Assembly: GCA_021401465.1 (NCBI GenBank)
Contig: JADDMT010000291.1
Coordinates: 1-16,503, forward strand
Direction: 5' to 3'
Length of the DNA: 16,503 nt
DNA from: Teratosphaeria epicoccoides
Taxonomy: Eukaryota; Ascomycota; Dothideomycetes; Mycosphaerellales; Teratosphaeriaceae
Below, in pieces: positions 1 to 8,339 of the stretch; the stretch's first letter is position 1; every line of letters begins with the position of its first letter. Both the position numbers and the translations under genes were made by a program. The notes under the pieces were generated by a model, which was given only the letters and a program-made list of their open reading frames with translations, made no database searches and was not told where the DNA came from.

Positions 1-366
1 TAACTGTTTTCGAAGACGCATCTCCTTCGCATGCGCCTCTAGCATCTTCTGCGAAGCTTCGGCTAGGACTACCTTCGCACGATCGAGATCGGCAATTAGT
101 CTTTTCCGCTAATCGCCTAACTTCTTCCATTCGACCTCTGTCACCTTCGCGTCGCAACTCTAACAGTTGCTAAAGTGACATTGCGAACATTTCCCCGAGG
201 AAATGTGTACCCGACAGACGAGCTTTAGCTCTTGACACTAAGTACAGGACTTCATGCTGTCCTAGCCCTGACAATGGATTCGATTCGCGCGGCGTTTGCG
301 TTTCTGCGTTAAAGGGGCGTTAGTGTCTAGAATGACACAAGGCAGTGATGTGGAAAGAGAAGACAT
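1..366 (-). pseudogene. Antisense Cys-rich/coiled-coil ORF of element A, N-terminal part
   Basis: The minus-strand frame from ATG 366-364 runs off the window after 122 codons, broken only by TAG codons that look like RIP products. Seen in the sequence: a basic N-terminus, then Cys at residues 41, 44, 51, 60, 63, 68 and 71 (CX2CX6CX8CX2CX4CX2C), a VTEVEWKKLGD motif, and a charged Ala/Leu/Arg/Lys-rich helix likely to form a coiled coil. The array resembles Zn-binding, zinc-cluster-like proteins common as unnamed hypotheticals in filamentous fungi; that is recollection, not a search. The ORF runs opposite to the element's own transcription, starts 79 nt inside the polypurine tract/LTR boundary, and matches the copy at 2377-2997 without indels. 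This copy is less decayed: it keeps Trp80 and all seven array cysteines. Function unknown; metal-dependent nucleic acid binding is a guess. Confidence 0.7.
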
Positions 367-432
367 CACAGTTTGAAAGAAGAAACAAGAGAAACCCCGC
401 ACTAATGAGGTAGCTTAGGGACGAGCTAGACT

Positions 433-445
433 AAGAGGGGGATAG
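433..445 (+). other. Polypurine tract of element A
   Basis: An almost pure purine run (AAGAGGGGGATAG) lies immediately before the TGTCA that opens the LTR, where plus-strand DNA synthesis is primed in LTR retroelements. The same tract occurs in reverse complement at 2298-2310 beside element B's 3' LTR. It fixes the direction of element A. Confidence 0.8.
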
Positions 446-570
446 TGTCATGAGTGTCAGGAGTACTATCCGGAGTACTGTAGGATACAGGATCATGTAG
501 GTCCTAAGTGCTATAAGTCATAGTACTATTATAGGAGTACTATGAGTCATAGGCATAGTCATAGAAGAAA

Positions 571-730
571 GGATCTGTCACGTGAGGACAGATCCCTGGA
601 TCTGTAGGGTTAGTCTACAGATCCATAGGCCTGCAAGGAAGAAGGGATCTGTTACGTGATAACAGACCCTTAGATCTGTAGGGTTAGTCTACAGATCTAC
701 AGACACGGATCTGTCGGGTCTGTCGACAGA
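571..730. repeat. Array of GATCTGT-stem hairpins in LTR U3
   Basis: Successive inverted repeats share GATCTGT/ACAGATC arms: 571-579 with 587-595 (9-bp stem), 598-607 with 615-624 (10-bp stem, loop GGTTAGT), an imperfect one near 644-669, 672-681 with 689-698 (10-bp stem, the same GGTTAGT loop), and a looser one from about 707. The units alternate ACGTGA-type and GGTTAGT loops, indicating tandem duplication. Equivalent, more decayed copies lie at about 2060-2215 and 8545-8695 in the other LTRs. The position upstream of the TATA box suggests factor-binding or structural elements; no function can be shown. Confidence 0.7.
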
Positions 731-759
731 TCTAACAGAGCTGCTCTGTCGCTCTCTAG

Positions 760-765
760 TATATA
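760..765 (+). promoter_or_regulatory. TATA box in LTR A
   Basis: TATATA in the context CTCTCTAGTATATAGGG is conserved in all three LTR copies. It sits about 22 nt before the GTTAGGAGCTTCGTGCTTAA block proposed as the transcript 5' end. Confidence 0.5.
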
Positions 766-935
766 GGGATGGCTTTAGGACAGGTAGTTAGGAGCTTCGT
801 GCTTAATCTTAATTCAATCCTCTCTTGCTTAGAGGAGAGTCAGTTACAAGGTCAACTACTATTGTCGATATTCTTCATAGCTCCCGAGTCTAACACCTAG
901 TCACCTTCCTGCCATCGGCACCTACCCTTATGACA

Positions 936-1850
936 ATAGGTTCTTGCTCGCTTGACGAATAAGCCATACAGAGCAGTTAATCGATCCGTTAGCTAGTAGG
1001 TTAGAAAGTCTGCGTAGAGGGACACCTTACTTACTACACTAGGCTTAGCGAAGAAAGCAAGCATAGATCTCCGCGCTCTCGCTAATTCGTCCTAGCTAGC
1101 GATCATGGTATACTACGTGATTAGATAGTTAAAGCTAGGACTTAGTAGGGTAGGGTACTAAACATTCTGAATGCGTAATAGTAATAGGGCCTAGTCTCTT
1201 ATAGTGTACTCTCGATAGGCCATAGAAGTAGCCTCGCTTAGTTAGTACAAAAGTAGCTGCTAGCTAGGAGCAGGCTCCTTCTAATCTAAGATTAGCTAGC
1301 TGTTGTTACTAACTAGCTCGCATAGCTAGCGGATTAGCCCTAAATAGACCTATAGCTTAAACATCTCTAGCACGCCCTTTGTAAATACTATCTAAAAGCC
1401 GTTAGAGTATCTAGCAGCCTGCTTAATGCGGGCTATAGGGGTACGACTAAGCCTAGCCTAGATAAAGCGCTATAAGTCTACGCTTCCCTAGTAGTCCCGC
1501 ATAGTACTAGAGATTAGTTAGTAACAGTATTGCCTCTAAGGCCTAGCTATAACACATACTACTAGCTCTTATCTAGCATCTTAGCACAGAAGTCTAGGAA
1601 GTATACACTATCTAGCGTAGCTAGCTTTACACTCGCTAGGAGGCTAATCAGGCTACCGCTACATGCGACGTCAAGCACCTTGTCCCTAGCTCGATGCTCT
1701 ACCTAAGGGGCGTAGTTAACGAGATCCTTGTAGGCATCGAAGTCCGGAAATGCCTTCTATAGCGCGACAGCGGCTTCTAATGCCTAGACAGTATTACAGA
1801 TGTAGTCGGCTGTAAACTCGGCGTGCTTAGAACCTACACTAATCGCTAGC
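936..1850 (-). pseudogene. Decayed ORF split by element B; weakly methyltransferase-like
   Basis: A minus-strand frame runs from 1850 down to a TGA at 1105-1103 with only TAG/TAA interruptions. Removing element B and one TCTAG copy joins it in frame to an ATG at 8810-8808, giving 258 codons before that TGA. A run KVLDVAC (1661-1678 for VLDVAC) followed after about 20 residues by an FLDFCAKML-like stretch resembles motif I and post-I of class I SAM-dependent methyltransferases, but the glycine-rich loop reads CSGS rather than CGSG and later motifs were not recognised. Below 1106 another minus frame (ATG 1106-1104 to 936, 57 codons, two TAG) looks coding and runs into LTR A, perhaps the same gene after an indel or intron. 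It could be a host gene or another transposon's ORF. Confidence 0.4.
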
Positions 1851-1855
1851 TCTAG
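1851..1855. repeat. Target site duplication TCTAG, left
   Basis: TCTAG lies directly outside the TGTCA end of element B and matches TCTAG at 8782-8786 outside the other end. Five bp is the usual size for Ty3/gypsy integrases, and the match shows that this is one complete insertion. Confidence 0.85.
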
Positions 1856-2020
1856 TGTCAGAAGGGTAGGTGCTAATAGCAGGAAGGGGATTAGGTGTTA
1901 GACTCGCAGAGTAGTAAAGAATATCGACAAAGGCAATTAACCTTGTAACTAACTATCCCTCCTAGAGGAGAAGATTAAATTAAGCACGAAGCTCCTAACT
2001 GCCTGTCCTGAAGCTATCCC

Positions 2021-2026
2021 TATATA
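2021..2026 (-). promoter_or_regulatory. TATA box in the 3' LTR of element B
   Basis: TATATA in the context CTAGTATATAGGG on the minus strand is the same as in the other two LTRs. Because TATATA is its own complement it could serve transcription in either direction, which matters for the accessory ORF that starts at 2377 on the + strand. Confidence 0.45.
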
Positions 2027-2078
2027 CTAGAGAGACAGGGCAGCTCTGTCCGATCTCTTAACAGACCCGTTAGACCTA

Positions 2079-2226
2079 TGTCTATAGATCTGTAGACTAA
2101 CCCTACAGATCCTAGGGTCTATTCTCCTGTGACAGATCCTTTCTCCTATGTAGGCCTATAGATCTGTAGACTAACCCTATAGATCTAGGTGTCTATCCTT
2201 ACGTGACAGATCCTTTCTCCTATAAC
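2079..2226. repeat. 74-bp tandem duplication within the LTR
   Basis: The string AGATCTGTAGACTAACCCT starts at 2086 and again at 2160, a 74-bp period, and GACAGATCCTTTCTCCTAT recurs at the same period. Each unit contains an AGATCTGTAG/CTACAGATC hairpin plus a GTGACAGATCC half. The same duplication is present in the LTR at 8340-8781 and in LTR A, so it predates these insertions. Confidence 0.75.
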
Positions 2227-2297
2227 TATGCTATGACTTATAGCACTTTAGGACACTTATAACCCTATGACTTAGGGTACTCCTAACACTTATGACA

Positions 2298-2310
2298 CTA
2301 TCCCCCTCTT
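2298..2310 (-). other. Polypurine tract of element B
   Basis: Read on the minus strand this is AAGAGGGGGATAG directly before the TGTCAT start of the 3' LTR. It is identical to the tract at 433-445, which supports function as the plus-strand primer before decay. Confidence 0.85.
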
Positions 2311-2376
2311 AGCCTAGCTTGTCCCTAAGCTACCTTATTAGTACGGGGTTTCTCTTGTCCTTTTCTTTGCGTAGTA

Positions 2377-2997
2377 ATGTCTTCTCTTTCTACATTACTA
2401 CCTTGTGTCATTCTAGACACTAACGCCCCTTTAACGTAGAAACGTAAACGCTGCGCGAATCGAATCTATCGTTAGGGCCAGGATAGCATAAAGTCCTATA
2501 CTTAGTGTCAAGAGTTAAAGCTCGTTTGTCGAGTGTATATTTCCTTAGGGAAATGTTCGTAATACTACTTTAGTAACTGTCGAAGTTACGACGTAAAGGT
2601 AACAGAGGTTAAATAGAAGAAGTTAGGTAATTAGCGGAAAAGACTAATTGCTAATCTCGATTATGCAAAGGCAGCCCTAGCTAAGGCTTCGCAGAAGATA
2701 ATAGAGGCGCATGCAAAGGAGATATATCTTCGGAAACAGTTAGACGCAGTTAACCGTAAGGTCGAGGATAGTCGCGCTCTTAAGGAGCGTGAGAGTAGGG
2801 AGGACGAGGCTAAAGAGCAGGCTCTTTAGCAGACTAGGCTCCTTCTTGACCTAGATCCCTTAGCAGGTCTTGCTCTTAGTCCTACGACATAGAGTATAAT
2901 AGAAGGTTTCGCTAATGCATTGTATTAGGGTTTCCTAGATGGCGTAGTAGCCGAGCCTATTAACGGCGTCCTGTAGGAGCCTACTCGTGGCTTATGA
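2377..2997 (+). pseudogene. Antisense accessory ORF of element B: Cys array plus coiled coil
   Basis: An ATG-to-TGA frame of 207 codons lies opposite to gag-pol, between pol and the 3' LTR. It starts 79 nt inside the LTR boundary, as in element A. All in-frame stops before the last codon are TAG or TAA at sites that read Gln, Trp or Arg in the partner copy or fit RIP of those codons; for example the WKK of copy A is a TAG here. Several array cysteines have become Tyr (TGT to TAT). After the array come a long charged helix (about residues 75-160), then a DLDPLAGLALSP segment and an EGFANAL-type helix ending near EPTRGL. The stop TGA (2995-2997) sits next to the proposed pol stop on the other strand. 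Function unknown. It moves with the element, as two copies occur at the same internal position. It may make an antisense-expressed regulator or a captured host gene product. Confidence 0.72.
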
Positions 2998-5900
2998 CCT
3001 TCTTCCTAGGTTCGTTCTCCGCTTAAAGCTCCGTACTTTCTGCTAACAGTTTTGTAGGTACTTTAGGAGTTCCTAGGTATTTTCGGTACTCCTATATCCT
3101 TCCTATTTTACTAGGTACTCTCGCTGTCTGTCTACCTAGCGAGTGTCGACAATCTTCTTGACAGTGTACTCTGGTTCTTCGACCTTAGGGTCGAGTAGTA
3201 AGGGTTCTATTTGCAGTGCGGCGTCTAGCGCTACTTGTTCTAGTAGAGAGACATAGAACACAGGGTGTACTCTTATCTGCTTAGGTAGCTGTAACTCAAA
3301 ATTAACTAGTCCTTTCTTAGCCTTAATCCGGAATAGTCCTAGTTTCATAGCGTCTAGTTTTTTACTCGGCTTGTCTAATTTAATGTGACAGCAGAGGAGA
3401 TACACCTTGTCCCCCTCCTTTAGAATTAGTCCCTTAATTCTCTTACGATTCGCATACTATGCCATGTTCTGCTAATAGAACTGCAGGTTAAGTCGTGCTT
3501 CTGTTTACAGTCGGCGTAGGTATTTTACTTACCTAAGTGCTACTAGGTTTAGGTTACTAGCTAAGACGTCCGGAACGTCTTCTATACCTAATCCGTATAC
3601 CATCTGAAATAGCGAGAGTCCTTTTAACTCTGCTAGCGTACTATTATACGCGAGCTACGCTATTAGCAACAACTCTACCTAGTTGTTCTAGTCCCTATTC
3701 ACATAGGATCGAAGGTACTATTCTAACGTCTGATTTAGACATTCTGTCTGTCTATCTGTCTAAGGGTAGAAGGAAGTACTTAATTGATGTTTGACCTAGA
3801 ATTGTCTTATTAGGGCCTTCTAGAAGTTAGAGGTAAACACGGATCCTCGGTCCGTTACTAGGTCTCGTAGCATACTATGTAATGCTACTACCTATTTGAT
3901 AAAGATGTAGGCGATATCTTTAGTCTTGAAGTCTTCGCGGTATAGGATAAACTTCCTAAACTTAGTGAATTAGTTGACTACTACCATGATTCCATTGAAG
4001 AACTCATTCGTAGCAGGTTCTCTCGACTAAGGTAGTTTAACGATAAAGTCTATAGCGAGCGATTCCTATGGCCGTTAGGGTACTTTTAGCAGTCGTAGTA
4101 GCCTATATGGTTTGTAACAGTCATACTTGCTCTGTTAGCAAGTTACATATTAACAGACATAGTCCTCGATTACTCTGCCTATCCTAGGGAAGTAATATTC
4201 TTGTTAGAGAATTTGATTCATTTTAGACACTCCTAGGTGTCCTACCTAAGGTATGTCATGTTAGAGGCGTAGTAGCTCCGATCGTAAGGATGTTAGCATG
4301 TATACTAATCCTTAGAAGAGAAGCACCCTGTCTTCGTCTTCCTAGTCCTCCTATCTATTAATGTCGTTAGGGACAGCGAGTGTAGTTAGGTCATAGACTA
4401 GTACGTTCTTTAGGTCGTCCTAGAATTCGCTAGTCTATATGATAGCTGTAGCCGCGAGTCAGTTAACTCTAAGCGTGCTATCGCTATTTTCCTAGAGAAC
4501 GGCATGTTTCTCTTATTTCACGCTCTTTATGTAGTCAGTCTAGCGACTAAGTGTATCGGCGCGTACGTTCTCGGATCCCTTGCGATAGACGATCTTACAG
4601 TTAAAGATAGAGAGTTCCTTACTCTATTAAACTTGTCGTTAGTTTAACTCCTTCGTCATAGTAAAGTATCGCAAGTTCTTATAGTTAGTGTAGACTATAA
4701 CCTAGTACTTAGAACCTTCTAAGTAGACTCGCTATGCCTTGTAGGCGTCTACTATGGCTAGAAGTTCTTTATTGTAGATGTCGTAATAGAGCTTAGGTCT
4801 AGACAGCTTTCTCGAGTAATAGGCAACTAGCTGTAGTCGTCTACTCGGTCATAGTTAACTTAAGCATGCCCTAAGTGCTACGTCAGAGGCATCTGTTTCG
4901 ACCGTAATAGGCTTATTAGGGTCGAATACAAGCAAGATTAGTGAATCTGTGAATCGTTGCTTAAGTTCCTTAAAGGCATTCTGTTAGGCTTCGCCCTATA
5001 CGAATAGTGTATCCTTTATAGTAAGGGTCGTAAGTAGTGCCGTAATCTTCAAATAGTTTGCAAGGAATCTTTAGTAGAAGTTAGCAAACCTAAGGAAGGA
5101 CTATACTTCCTTAACATTAGTTGGCGTAGGCTACTCTTTTACGACTTTAACCTTCTTAGTGTCTATCTTGATTCCGTTCTAGGCTACTACGTAGCCAAGG
5201 AAATAGACTTCTTGCTTATGAAACTCGCTCTTCTAAGGCTTAACCTTTAGCCTGTAATCCTAGAGTTTCTAAAGTACCTTGTATATGTAAGTCCTATGTT
5301 CCTCGATCGTTCGTGAGTAGACGAGGATGTTATCTAAGTATATAACTACAAAGATGTCGAGGTACTCTTGTAGCACGTTGTTAATAAATGCCTGCTATGT
5401 AGCTAGGGCGTTTGTTAACCTAAATAGCATGACTATATACTTGTAGTGCCTAAACCTACCTTCGGAACGCGGTCTTCTATTCTTCGCCTTCCTTAATTCA
5501 AATTCGGTTATATGCTCCTAGTATGTCGAACTTCAAGAACTATATCGCTCCTTGCAGGCAATCCTGTAACTCTAAGAGCAAAGGAAGCGGATAACTATTC
5601 TTTATTATGATGTTGTTTAATCTACAATAGTCTACGTAAAGTCGCTAGTCGTCTTCCCCCTCAGGGACAAACAGGATTAGATACCCTGCTAGTGACTACG
5701 ACTTACGGATAAAGCCCTTCTAGAGGTTATCTTCTAGGTATTTCTAGAGAATCTCTAGCTTCGCTACTAATAATAGGCGAACTAGTTACTTCGTTAGCAT
5801 CCTGCCTAGGAGTAAGGGTATCCCGTAGTCCTACTCCTAGTGTTCTAGCAGAGCCTCTTAGTCGGGTTCTTCCTTGAAAAGGGTAGCAAATTCCTTATAT

Positions 5901-6529
5901 TCATTAGGAACTATGAACTCAACTTTGACTTCAGACTACATTGCTTTAACCTATAGGACGTGTACTTCCTGTTCTAGATCCTTGATAGTAGCGACTATCT
6001 CGCTTGAAGTCATAGCACATATTTCGATCTTGCCTAGTACGTCGTGTACTACAGGTAGAGGTATCGATCTTGAGAGTTCTAGGAACTAGATCCTCTCGTT
6101 CTTCTAGTCGAGGTAGGGGTTAGCGTTTCTTAGCCATAGCAACCCTAGCACTACATCTAAGCTAGGTAACTCCGTGATGTCGAACTAGATCATCTCTTAG
6201 TAGCGTCCTATCCGCAGAGGTATCGTCTCGGTCTCTTTGTCAACTATTCCTTAGTTGTACGTAACTAGCTTTCTATCGATTACTTGTAGCAAGAAAGCAT
6301 TCGTCTTTGCCTGTAGCCTTATCCTAGCTATCCTAGCAAACTTAGGCGTTATGAAGATTCTAGTGCATCCTAAATCTATTAAGGCCTAGGCTAGCGTCTC
6401 GTTAATGTGTACCTATATTCTGAGGTTGTCCGCGTATCTGGCGCTAACTGCGGCACATTGTTATAGCCCTGTCTAGTCTGTCCGTAGGTCTAACTCCGGC
6501 GGACCTTGTCGTTTCCTAGATAGCTGTTT
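2992..6529 (-). pseudogene. pol: pol of element B: protease, RT, RNase H, integrase, chromodomain
   Basis: Reading down the minus strand: a protease motif at 6376-6368 (now DLG, normally D-S/T-G; TCA to TTA explains it); RT with LFVPEGED, a decayed FDILGAY and YLDN at 5340-5329 (second catalytic Asp lost, GAC to AAC); RNase H around 4902 (VETDASD) with YYSRKLS and NKELLAIVDA; integrase with Asp at 4050, Asp at 3852 and Glu at 3744 (35 residues between the last two, so the D35E triad is intact); a GDKVYLL/HPVFYVSLLE C-terminal region; and a chromodomain at about 3178-3047 in which two Trp codons are TAG. The frame is -1 relative to gag from protease to about 5460, then shifts by a one-base insertion near 5447-5472. 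The proposed stop TAA is at 2994-2992, though it too could be a decayed Gln codon. Many TAG/TAA codons make the gene dead. Confidence 0.9.
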
Positions 6530-8280
6530 TCACGGACTAATTCGGGGATCGTGTAGTCTCGGCTTACTCTTCTTCGAGCGTTGCTACTAACTAGCCTAAG
6601 AGGTAGTACTCGCTCTTAGCCTCGTTGTTCCTACGCGTTTCTTAGGTATTCCATTTTCAAATAGTCGACCTAGAGTCGTAACGTTTGTAGAACCTAAATA
6701 CCCTCGTAGGTAAAGTAGCCTCCTTAGGGCGTAAACTCTACCCTAAACAGTACAATTTCTTAGACAATCTTCTAATGCGAGTAAGGGTAAGCTATAACCG
6801 GTAGTCTCCTTAGGTGTCGTCGCATGCGGTCGGCTAGTTCGTCATATTAAAGGTAGTTAACGTGTTATACTCCATTAATCTATAGGTAAGCCTAAGCCTA
6901 CTAGTTCTGTATGATTCGGATGATATTAAGTCTAATGTCATGTAGCGGCATAGCCTATCTCTCTATGCTCTTGTCTTCCTTAGAATCAGGAATGACGGCT
7001 TCGACAAGCTCATAGTTGTTGTCTAAACCTTCTTCTTCTTCTAGTTCCTGTTAACTTAGGCCTCTTGCACTAGAAGGTGTACCCCTTAGCGCGCAGATCG
7101 ATTATGCCTTATTATAGCTAGGGTACTATCCGGAACTATCTTTGTCACTCATGTGAATTCGACAATCGTAGTTATAGCACATAGTCTAAGTAAGTAAGGC
7201 ATGGTCTAGCTCTCGAGTAGTAGCAGCCTTTTGTTTAGGTGCTAATGTTATTACGCGAGCCTGTTCTGTCTGTTGTACTTCCTGACCCTGTTTCTTTGCG
7301 AAACACTTGCGGGCAAAGTGTCCTTTCTTTCTACAGTTATAGCACTCGAGGTTACTCTTGTCAAATGGCTTCTTCAGACTATTCTAGGTAGGAGAGCCCT
7401 TCTGTAGCCTTCCTTAGGGTCCGCTCTTTAGGCGTTCCTTAGTCGCATCTAACTCCATTAGTTAGAGACTATAATAATTGCTTCGCTATTTCGGTGCTAA
7501 TCGTTAGACCTTATAGTTAGCCTATGCTAGCCTGTAATTTCTATGTTGTCGTTCCTGCTGTCGTTCCTAGATGCGATTATTAATCCTAATCGCGAGATCG
7601 CTTATTTCCTTGAATGTCGTTAGCTAATCTCCCTAGGCAATTTCGTCTTTAACCGTCTCCTTTAGTCCCTAATAGAACTAAGCGGCTAAAGCATTATCAT
7701 TCTAGTCGACTTAAGCAGAGAGGGTCTAAAAGTCCGCATGGTACTTGATAGCAGAACCCTTCTACTAGATTCCTAGGAGAGCCCTCTTAGCCTCCTGTTG
7801 TTCGTTACTAAGCCTAAAGGCTTCGCGTAACGCCTTAAACAAGGACTTGTCTAAGTTGAGAATCTCCTAAGTCGTTATCTTCCTAGCTTCGACGCTACTA
7901 ACATGATCTAGATAATCTGTCAGATAAGGCTAGATAAACTCGAATGCTAGTCCCTTTAGGTAAGAGACAATGTACATCATTTGCTTATGATATGTCGTAA
8001 ACTGTTCTGTATCTACATTAAATGCTAACTAGCATTATAGGATAAACATCTTAACTTAAGATCGTTGTCCTATAAACTCCGTAGGGCTTCCTATCTTAAA
8101 GCCGTTGTTGCCGTGCCTATTTCCGGTAGTCGAACCTACAACAGATGCTAGAGCTATCTTGCTAAGGTGAATGGATTTAAGCTACTAAGTAATTTGAGGT
8201 ATAGCGGCAACTTGTTCTCGTAGTGTTAGTTAACTATCGTCGCTAGAGGTCGAGCTAACAGCTAAGGAACTACTTAACAT
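6490..8280 (-). pseudogene. gag: gag of element B
   Basis: The frame starts at ATG 8280-8278, the first ATG of the coding-like frame after the LTR and primer site. It contains a capsid-like helical region (TEFIGQR, FNVDTEQ and the YLKGLAFEFI stretch) and, at codons 313-326 (7344-7303), a zinc knuckle CYNCRKKGHFARKC of CX2CX4HX4C form that binds packaged RNA. After it comes a HALLTxTMCYNYDCRIHMSDKDSSGxYP stretch that I recall as typical of gag C-termini in fungal gypsy elements. The end is uncertain: the first candidate stop near the protease is TAG at 6492-6490, but that could be a decayed Gln or Trp, and the frame stays coding-like to about 6390. Numerous TAG/TAA codons at expected Gln and Trp sites make it a pseudogene. 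Confidence 0.88.
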
Positions 8281-8320
8281 AGGCGTATGTTAAGCGCTCG
8301 ACAAGTCCCCTAATACTTCC

Positions 8321-8338
8321 TTAGGAGTAGTGCTTAAA
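8321..8338 (-). promoter_or_regulatory. Putative self-priming primer-binding site
   Basis: Immediately inside the 5' LTR the minus strand reads CTTTAAGCACTACTCCTAAGG. It lacks the TGG expected for a tRNA primer. TTAAGCAC and CTCCTAA in it are complementary to two adjacent blocks of GTTAGGAGCTTCGTGCTTAA in the LTR (8483-8464, with CAT for CGT in this copy), which begins about 22 nt after the TATA box, where the transcript should start. Folding of the RNA 5' end onto this site is the self-priming mechanism known from the Tf1/sushi group. The two blocks are separated by 2 nt on one strand and 3-4 nt on the other. Confidence 0.5.
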
Positions 8339-8339
8339 G

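Larger units (their letters stand above)
1..935 (+). mobile_element. Element A: 3' end of a Ty3/gypsy retrotransposon
   Basis: This is a partial copy whose body lies beyond the left edge. It is recognised because 1-935 is the reverse complement of the 3' end of element B (1856-2742): antisense Cys-rich ORF, polypurine tract, then LTR. Position 1 pairs with 2742, 366 with 2377 and 446 with 2297, so the internal part aligns without any indel. The polypurine tract just before the LTR shows that the element is transcribed on the + strand and that 446-935 is its 3' LTR. Its LTR is clearly more diverged from element B's LTRs than those are from each other, so it is a different insertion, perhaps of another subfamily. 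Confidence 0.85.
446..935 (+). repeat. 3' LTR of element A (490 bp)
   Basis: The sequence opens TGTCATGAGTGT and closes CTTATGACA, giving the inverted TGTCA...TGACA ends of this family. It matches the element B LTRs in reverse complement but is about 48 bp longer, with extra sequence near 490-550 containing repeated AGTACTAT-type units. U3 carries a run of hairpins (571-740). A TATATA at 760-765 is followed 22 nt later by GTTAGGAG (from 787), the likely start of the R region by analogy with element B. The outer flank begins ATAGG; its matching target duplication would be outside the window. Confidence 0.8.
1856..2297 (-). repeat. 3' LTR of element B (442 bp)
   Basis: A direct repeat of 8340-8781 of identical length. 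On the minus strand U3 comes first (2297 downward) with the GATCTGT hairpins, then TATATA at 2026-2021, then the putative R start and U5 ending at 1856. Confidence 0.9.
1..2742. repeat. Large inverted repeat formed by two element ends
   Basis: Arms 1-935 and 1856-2742 are inverted copies (LTR plus polypurine tract plus antisense ORF) around a 920-bp unique spacer. The internal 445 bp of each arm align without indels, and in the coding part every difference I noticed was a transition. The structure comes from two insertions of one family in opposite directions, not from a single palindromic element. Confidence 0.85.

Noticed and set aside
571..730. CRISPR-like array suggested by regularly repeated hairpin units
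   Set aside because: Units are contiguous, imperfect and inside an LTR shared by three copies; there are no unique spacers of constant length.
5874..6089. 71-codon + strand frame
   Set aside because: It lies opposite the protease-RT linker of element B and has no domain signature.
2992..8280. Single fused gag-pol ORF in element B, because gag, YLDN and the chromodomain share a codon phase
   Set aside because: Protease and N-terminal RT are in another phase; the later agreement results from a one-base insertion near 5447-5472.
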